This document shows, in pieces, positions 14,088 to 17,155 of a stretch of DNA of 17,155 nucleotides (position 1 is the first letter of the stretch; each line of letters begins with the position of its first letter). The notes beneath the pieces were generated by a model. That model was given only the letters and a program-made list of their open reading frames with translations, was not told the origin of the DNA and made no database searches. The position numbers were made by a program, and so were the translations under genes. The stretch is taken from NCBI GenBank assembly GCA_050699035.1, contig JBOHDE010000071.1, positions 1 to 17,155 on the forward strand, given 5' to 3'. This DNA comes from WHTB01 sp050699035 (lineage in GTDB: Bacteria > Actinomycetota > Actinomycetes > Propionibacteriales > Nocardioidaceae).

Positions 14088-15911
14088 TCAGTAGCTCAGG
14101 CCGTGGCCGAACGGATAGAGCACGGTGTCCGGATCGTCCTCCACCGGGATGGTGACCGGCAGCGTGCCCTTCGGCGCCAGCTCCCCGAACAGCACCCGGG
14201 CCAGCGAGTCGAGCGCCACCGGGAAGTAGCTGTACGTCGCCACGAACGCGGGTACGTCGGGGTAGTGCCGGACGTCGTACGGATCGCGCACCGCGACCGC
14301 CACCACCGGCTTGCCGGTCGCGACGAGCCGCTGCACCAGGACCTGCTGCTGGGCCTGGGTCGCGATCGACGCGCGGTTGGTCAGAACCACCGTGACGTCA
14401 TGGGCTTCCGCGGCCGCGACCGCGGCGTCGATCTTCGCGTCCGACGGGTTGATGCCGGTCTCCAGGACATCCGTCGCGACGCCGCGCTCGGTCATCTTGT
14501 CGGCCAGCGTCTGCGTCGTGCTGACGCCCCAGCCGGTCACCAGAGCGGTCCCGCCGGGGTCGAGGGGCAGCAGGTCGCCGTCGTTCTTGACCAGGGTGGT
14601 GGTGCGGTCGGTGATCTTCTGGGCCTGCTTGAGGCTCCGCTTGGTGCCGACCACGCCGTCCACGGCGTCGACGTCGACGTACGGGTCGTCCACCAGGCCG
14701 AGCTCCTGCTTGAGCGCGAGGATGCGGCGCACCGAGGTGTCGACGCGCTCCTCGGTGATCTCGCCGTTCTCGACCGCGTCCAGCACGGCGTTGTACGCGA
14801 CGTCGTACTCCGGGGGCATCAGCAAGATGTCGGCGCCGGCCTGGAGCGCGAGCACGGGGACGCGGTCGTCGCCGTACTTGATCCGGACGCCCTCCATGTT
14901 GAGCGCGTCGGTGATGATGATGCCCTCGTAGCCCATCTCCTCGCGCAGGATGCCGGTCAGGATCGGCCGCGACAGGGTGGCGGGGTCGAAGGCAGGGTCG
15001 AGGGACGGGACCTCGATGTGCGCGGTCATGATCGCGCGGACGCCGCCGTCGACCGCGGCCTGGAACGGCGGCTGGTCGAACTGCTCCCACTCCTCGCGGG
15101 TGTGGAAGATGGTCGGGATGTCGAGGTGGCTGTCCTGGTTGGTGTCACCGTGGCCGGGGAAGTGCTTGGCGGCGGCAGCCAGCCCGGCGCCCTGGTAGCC
15201 GCGCACCTGGGCCGACGTCATGTCAGCGGCCAAATCGGGGTCCTCGCTGAACGAGCGGACGCCGATCACCGGGTTGGCCGAGTTCATGTTGACGTCGGCG
15301 ACCGGGGCGAAGTTCCAGTTGACCCCCATCGCGGCAAGCTCTCGGCCGGTGATATCCGCGGCGGTACGCGCGTCCTGGGACCGTCCGCCGGCGCCGAGCG
15401 CCATGTTGCCCGGGAACTGCGTCGCCGGCGGGCCGACCCTGGCGACGATGCCGCCCTCCTGGTCGATGGCGATCAGCGACGGCGCGCCGGCCGGCTGGGC
15501 GAGCGCGGCGTCCTGAATGCCGTTCGACAGTCCGGCGATCTGACCCGGGTTGTTGGTGTTGTTGGTCCGCGAGAAGTAGACGATGCCGCCGGGCTGGTAC
15601 TTGTCGATCAGCTGCTCGGCGTTGTCCACGCCGTACAAACCCTGGTTGCGCGCGACGTCGGCCGGGTTCTGGGTGTCGGCCGTCTCGCCGTACACCTCGG
15701 CCATGAACAGGTGGCCGACCTTCTCCCGCACCGACATGCCGGCGAGCGTGCTCTCGACCCACTCGTCGGTGCCCTGTGCCGCGGCGGCGCTGGGCTCGGC
15801 GGTACGAGGTGGGTCGGCCGATGCTGTCGGGCCGAGGGTGAGGGCGAGGATGGCGGCGCAGAGCAGCGCCCAGAGGCGTACGGACCGGCGAGCCTGGGTC
15901 GGGTCACTCAT
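14088..15911 (-). CDS. nagZ: Secreted GH3 beta-N-acetylglucosaminidase, NagZ-like
   Basis: A 607-residue protein with a signal peptide at about 1-32 (VRLWALLCAAILALTLGPTA after a basic N-terminus). The GH3 TIM-barrel domain (about 55-405) has the NagZ-specific loop KHFPGHGDTNQDSH (249-262), whose Asp260-His262 pair is the acid/base dyad. The nucleophile Asp335 lies in IIITDALNME. IAIDQEGG (147-154) is also typical. A second GH3 alpha/beta domain follows (about 430-607), giving a two-domain enzyme like B. subtilis YbbD rather than the short Gram-negative NagZ. It removes terminal GlcNAc from peptidoglycan fragments, exposing MurNAc for NamZ. First gene of the (-) operon, with a strong AGGAGG and an upstream promoter. 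Confidence 0.94.
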   Translation of the reverse strand: MSDPTQARRSVRLWALLCAAILALTLGPTASADPPRTAEPSAAAAQGTDEWVESTLAGMSVREKVGHLFMAEVYGETADTQNPADVARNQGLYGVDNAEQLIDKYQPGGIVYFSRTNNTNNPGQIAGLSNGIQDAALAQPAGAPSLIAIDQEGGIVARVGPPATQFPGNMALGAGGRSQDARTAADITGRELAAMGVNWNFAPVADVNMNSANPVIGVRSFSEDPDLAADMTSAQVRGYQGAGLAAAAKHFPGHGDTNQDSHLDIPTIFHTREEWEQFDQPPFQAAVDGGVRAIMTAHIEVPSLDPAFDPATLSRPILTGILREEMGYEGIIITDALNMEGVRIKYGDDRVPVLALQAGADILLMPPEYDVAYNAVLDAVENGEITEERVDTSVRRILALKQELGLVDDPYVDVDAVDGVVGTKRSLKQAQKITDRTTTLVKNDGDLLPLDPGGTALVTGWGVSTTQTLADKMTERGVATDVLETGINPSDAKIDAAVAAAEAHDVTVVLTNRASIATQAQQQVLVQRLVATGKPVVAVAVRDPYDVRHYPDVPAFVATYSYFPVALDSLARVLFGELAPKGTLPVTIPVEDDPDTVLYPFGHGLSY

Positions 15912-15916
15912 CGTTT

Positions 15917-15922
15917 CCTCCT
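15917..15922 (-). promoter_or_regulatory. Ribosome binding site of nagZ
   Basis: On the minus strand AGGAGG stands 5 nt before ATG 15911, a near-perfect Shine-Dalgarno that decides the start. It contrasts with the leaderless starts of the other promoter-proximal genes in the window. Confidence 0.85.
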
Positions 15923-15973
15923 GGCCGGGGTGCGGCGGGGTGGTCGGGCCCGAGGGTGCCGGTGACAGGAGCG

Positions 15974-16002
15974 AATGTAAATGAGCAACCGACCACCGAC
16001 AA
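15974..16002 (-). promoter_or_regulatory. Promoter of the nagZ operon
   Basis: On the minus strand, -35 TTGTCG (plus coordinates 15997-16002) is separated by exactly 17 bp from -10 TACATT (15974-15979). This leaves a leader of about 55 nt before ATG 15911. The local sequence is more AT-rich than its surroundings. The candidate MurR box lies just upstream of the -35. Confidence 0.6.
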
Positions 16003-16007
16003 CATTC

Positions 16008-16020
16008 GGAAGTTTTCTAC
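16008..16020 (-). promoter_or_regulatory. Candidate MurR box upstream of nagZ
   Basis: Minus-strand GTAGAAAACTTCC matches 10 of 13 positions of GTAGGAAAGTTAC at the murR promoter. It sits 5 bp upstream of the -35. Both boxes have a GAAA...TTnC core with partial dyad symmetry, a plausible RpiR-type operator shape. Binding by MurR is inferred from recurrence only at these two functionally linked promoters. Confidence 0.45.
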
Positions 16021-16073
16021 CAACGGCCGCCGAGGTCAAGAGCGCGCGTGCCCTTGGAGTACGGAATCTTCCC

Positions 16074-16093
16074 CCCGACGTTGCGCCAATGTC
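16074..16093 (+). repeat. Diverged single half-site of the GAGGTTGCGC repeat family
   Basis: CCCGACGTTGCGCCAATGTC resembles the half-site of the tandem array (CCGAGGTTGCGCGTATGTC) but has no inverted partner nearby. By itself it folds as CCGACGTTG/CAATGTCGG around a CGC loop with one G-T pair. Confidence 0.5.
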
Positions 16094-16107
16094 GGGTTCG
16101 GTGCCTT

Positions 16108-16177
16108 GGCTCGCGACGAAGTGAACGGAATTGCTGTTTGCAGTGGCTGGTGGCGACAGTTTCGTTCACTTCGAGCC
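16108..16177. repeat. Imperfect inverted repeat
   Basis: The left arm from 16108 (GGCTCG, then CGAAGTGAACG) pairs with the right arm 16157-16177 (CGTTCACTTCGAGCC at its end). A 3-4 nt insertion lies in the left arm. The core GAAGTGAACG/CGTTCACTTC is perfect over 10 bp. It is unrelated in sequence to the other repeats here. It could be a terminator-like stem or a remnant of a small element. Confidence 0.5.
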
Positions 16178-16301
16178 AGCGGCATCAGCGCGGCCGGTGA
16201 GCGCGTGCGCGACATGGACGATCTCGGGTCCTCGCCGCCTGATCGAGCCTGACTTCGTCCATCTGGAAACACGTGTGCGGCGGCGGCCGCCGAATGCTGG
16301 G

Positions 16302-16346
16302 GTCGAGGTTGCGCACATGTTGGGCGTGCATCAGCGCAACCTCGGC
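16302..16346. repeat. Hairpin element of the GAGGTTGCGC family
   Basis: Left half-site GTCGAGGTTGCGCACATGTT (16302-16321) faces an inverted half-site (16327-16346) ending GCGCAACCTCGGC. The CGAGGTTGCGC/GCGCAACCTCG stem is perfect over 11 bp, and the inner ends have diverged. Confidence 0.8.
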
Positions 16347-16472
16347 GGGGAGAGGGGTGCGGCCAGGGCGCGCGCCCACCCCCTGGGAAGAAATGAGCTC
16401 CGGCGTTCGGTCCCTCGCCGGGCCGGATGGTGCCGGTGCGCTCCACGGTGCCAGCCTGCGGTGCGTAGAAGA

Positions 16473-16540
16473 TTGCCCAATTGGGCAAAATTCGACCCGG
16501 TTCACGCGGGTTCGAGGTCGAACTTTGCCCAATTGGGCAA
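16473..16540. repeat. Paired 16-bp perfect palindromes in a 24-bp inverted repeat
   Basis: TTGCCCAATTGGGCAA occurs at 16473-16488 and again at 16525-16540, 52 bp apart. Including flanks, 16473-16496 and 16517-16540 are inverted copies of each other with one mismatch, each carrying an inward TTCGAC. A third TTCGAC follows at 16543-16548. The 20-bp centre contains ACCCG/CGGGT, adding a further inner stem. Either a repeat element or a double operator is possible. Confidence 0.9.
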
Positions 16541-16584
16541 TTTTCGACGTCGGTCGCGGCCGCCGGCGGCGCCAGTCCCCCGAT

Positions 16585-16650
16585 CCCTCGCGTCGAGCTT
16601 GCGCGTATGTCGGACCGGTGACGACATTCGCGCAACCTCGGCGCGAAGGG
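16585..16650. repeat. Long hairpin element of the GAGGTTGCGC family
   Basis: Left arm 16585-16612 (CCCTCGCG, then TCGAGCTTGCGCGTATGTCG) and right arm 16622-16650 pair with few mismatches around a 9-nt loop. The right arm shares GCGCAACCTCGGCGCGAAGG with the inverted copy at 10119-10138, showing that both belong to one dispersed family. It ends just upstream of the FasR-like gene promoter. Confidence 0.88.
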
Positions 16651-16671
16651 GGTCGGTCCACGGGTACGGGA

Positions 16672-16684
16672 TAGCCTCGAAGGC
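16672..16684 (+). promoter_or_regulatory. -10 element of the FasR-like gene, leaderless arrangement
   Basis: TAGCCT (16672-16677) is followed by 7 nt and then GTG 16685, the same geometry as at the kinase gene. No Shine-Dalgarno or clear -35 is seen. The hairpin element ends at 16650, within the expected -35 region, and may have replaced the native upstream sequence. Confidence 0.45.
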
Positions 16685-17155
16685 GTGGCACAGCGTCCGA
16701 GGACGGCCCTGCAACGACTGGAGAAGTCGGTCGGCCAGATCGCCTCGGCCGCGACCGCGCAGATGGAGCGCGACCTGCCGTGGTTCCGCCAGCTCAGCGC
16801 CGAGGACCGGTCCTGGATCGGCCTGATCGTGCAGGCCGGCATCCGGTCGTTCGTCTCGTGGGCGGGCGACCCGAAGCGCGGCTCCATCACCGCCGACATC
16901 TTCGGCACCGCCCCGCAGAAGCTGACCCGCGTGATCACCTTGCAGCAGACCGTCGAGATGGTGCGGATGAGCATCGACGTCATCGAGGGCATGATCGACG
17001 ACCTGGTCGGACCGGACGACGCACCCGTGGTCCACGAGGCGGTGCTGCTGTTCGGCCGCGAGGTCGCGTTCGGCACCGCCGAGGTGTACGCCCGGGCGGC
17101 CGAGATGCGCGGTGCCTGGGACGCCCGGCTGGAGGCCCTCGTCGTCGACTCCGTG
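16685..17155 (+). CDS. PucR/CdaR-family regulator, FasR-like (3'-truncated by window edge)
   Basis: The frame opens at GTG 16685 and is still open at the window end (157 residues seen). The visible part begins VAQRPRTALQRLEKSVGQIA, then RDLPWFRQLSAEDRSWIGLI and VQAGIRSFVSWAGD. This is the N-terminal pattern I associate with the FasR-type activator of fatty-acid synthesis genes, which in Streptomyces lies before fabD. The C-terminal PucR helix-turn-helix would be outside the window. AceE makes the acetyl-CoA that fatty-acid synthesis uses, and these genes are often near each other in actinobacteria (recollection). Assignment rests on N-terminal resemblance only, so the symbol is left blank. 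Confidence 0.75.
   Translation, partial: MAQRPRTALQRLEKSVGQIASAATAQMERDLPWFRQLSAEDRSWIGLIVQAGIRSFVSWAGDPKRGSITADIFGTAPQKLTRVITLQQTVEMVRMSIDVIEGMIDDLVGPDDAPVVHEAVLLFGREVAFGTAEVYARAAEMRGAWDARLEALVVDSV

Larger units (their letters stand above)
15912..16684. other. Repeat-rich intergenic region without a supportable gene
   Basis: About 770 bp between nagZ (-) and the FasR-like gene (+). It holds the nagZ promoter (15974-16020), a single diverged repeat half-site (16074-16093), an imperfect inverted repeat (16108-16177), a hairpin element (16302-16346), a twin 16-bp palindrome (16473-16540), a long hairpin element (16585-16650) and the -10 of the regulator gene. Open frames on both strands run through these repeats and lack family resemblance or start signals. 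Within 16178-16301 and 16347-16472 I see nothing beyond GC-rich unique sequence. Confidence 0.7.

Noticed and set aside
16036..17076. Minus-strand open frame across the repeat region and the FasR-like gene
   Set aside because: It runs through hairpins and palindromes and lies antisense to a recognised coding sequence; no start signal or motif.

Overview
High-GC DNA with the codon use, GTG starts and gene families of an actinobacterium. The homodimeric-type AceE, a FasR-like PucR regulator, sugar ABC transport without its own ATPase and apparently leaderless promoters suggest a Nocardioides-like member of the Propionibacteriales. That genus-level guess is inference.

Layout. 1-2415 (+): 3' part of aceE, pyruvate dehydrogenase E1. 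2488-2984 (+): a two-gene toxin-antitoxin module (RHH antitoxin, RelE/ParE toxin) behind its own probable operator. 3009-9001 (-): one tightly coupled operon, in transcription order murR (RpiR/SIS regulator), murQ (MurNAc-6-P etherase), a lipoprotein solute-binding protein, two sugar ABC permeases and a PHP-domain phosphoesterase. 9088-9966 (+): a divergent BadF-type amino-sugar kinase. 10140-15911 (-): a second operon of exported enzymes, in transcription order GH3 NagZ-like glucosaminidase, a secreted endonuclease/exonuclease/phosphatase-fold protein, a Tat-exported NamZ (DUF1343) exo-muramidase, and a serine hydrolase of the beta-lactamase/AmiE type. 15912-16684: a repeat-rich intergenic region of about 770 bp. 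16685-17155 (+): 5' part of a FasR-like PucR-family regulator, running off the window.

How it works together (inference from family knowledge). The exported set corresponds to the NagZ-AmiE-NamZ set of the Bacillus subtilis ybb cluster. It would strip peptides, GlcNAc and MurNAc from peptidoglycan fragments. The ABC transporter would import free amino sugar, the kinase would phosphorylate it, and MurQ would split MurNAc-6-P into GlcNAc-6-P and D-lactate. B. subtilis uses a PTS permease for entry; here ABC import plus a kinase replaces it. A 13-bp box shared by the murR promoter and the nagZ promoter is a candidate MurR operator joining the two operons.

The most unusual non-coding content is a family of hairpin-forming repeats (half-site close to CCGAGGTTGCGCGTATGTC). 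It occurs as a 32-bp tandem array plus inverted copy at the convergent nagK/serine-hydrolase junction, and again in the 16.0-16.65 kb intergenic region. That region also carries two identical 16-bp perfect palindromes exactly 52 bp apart.
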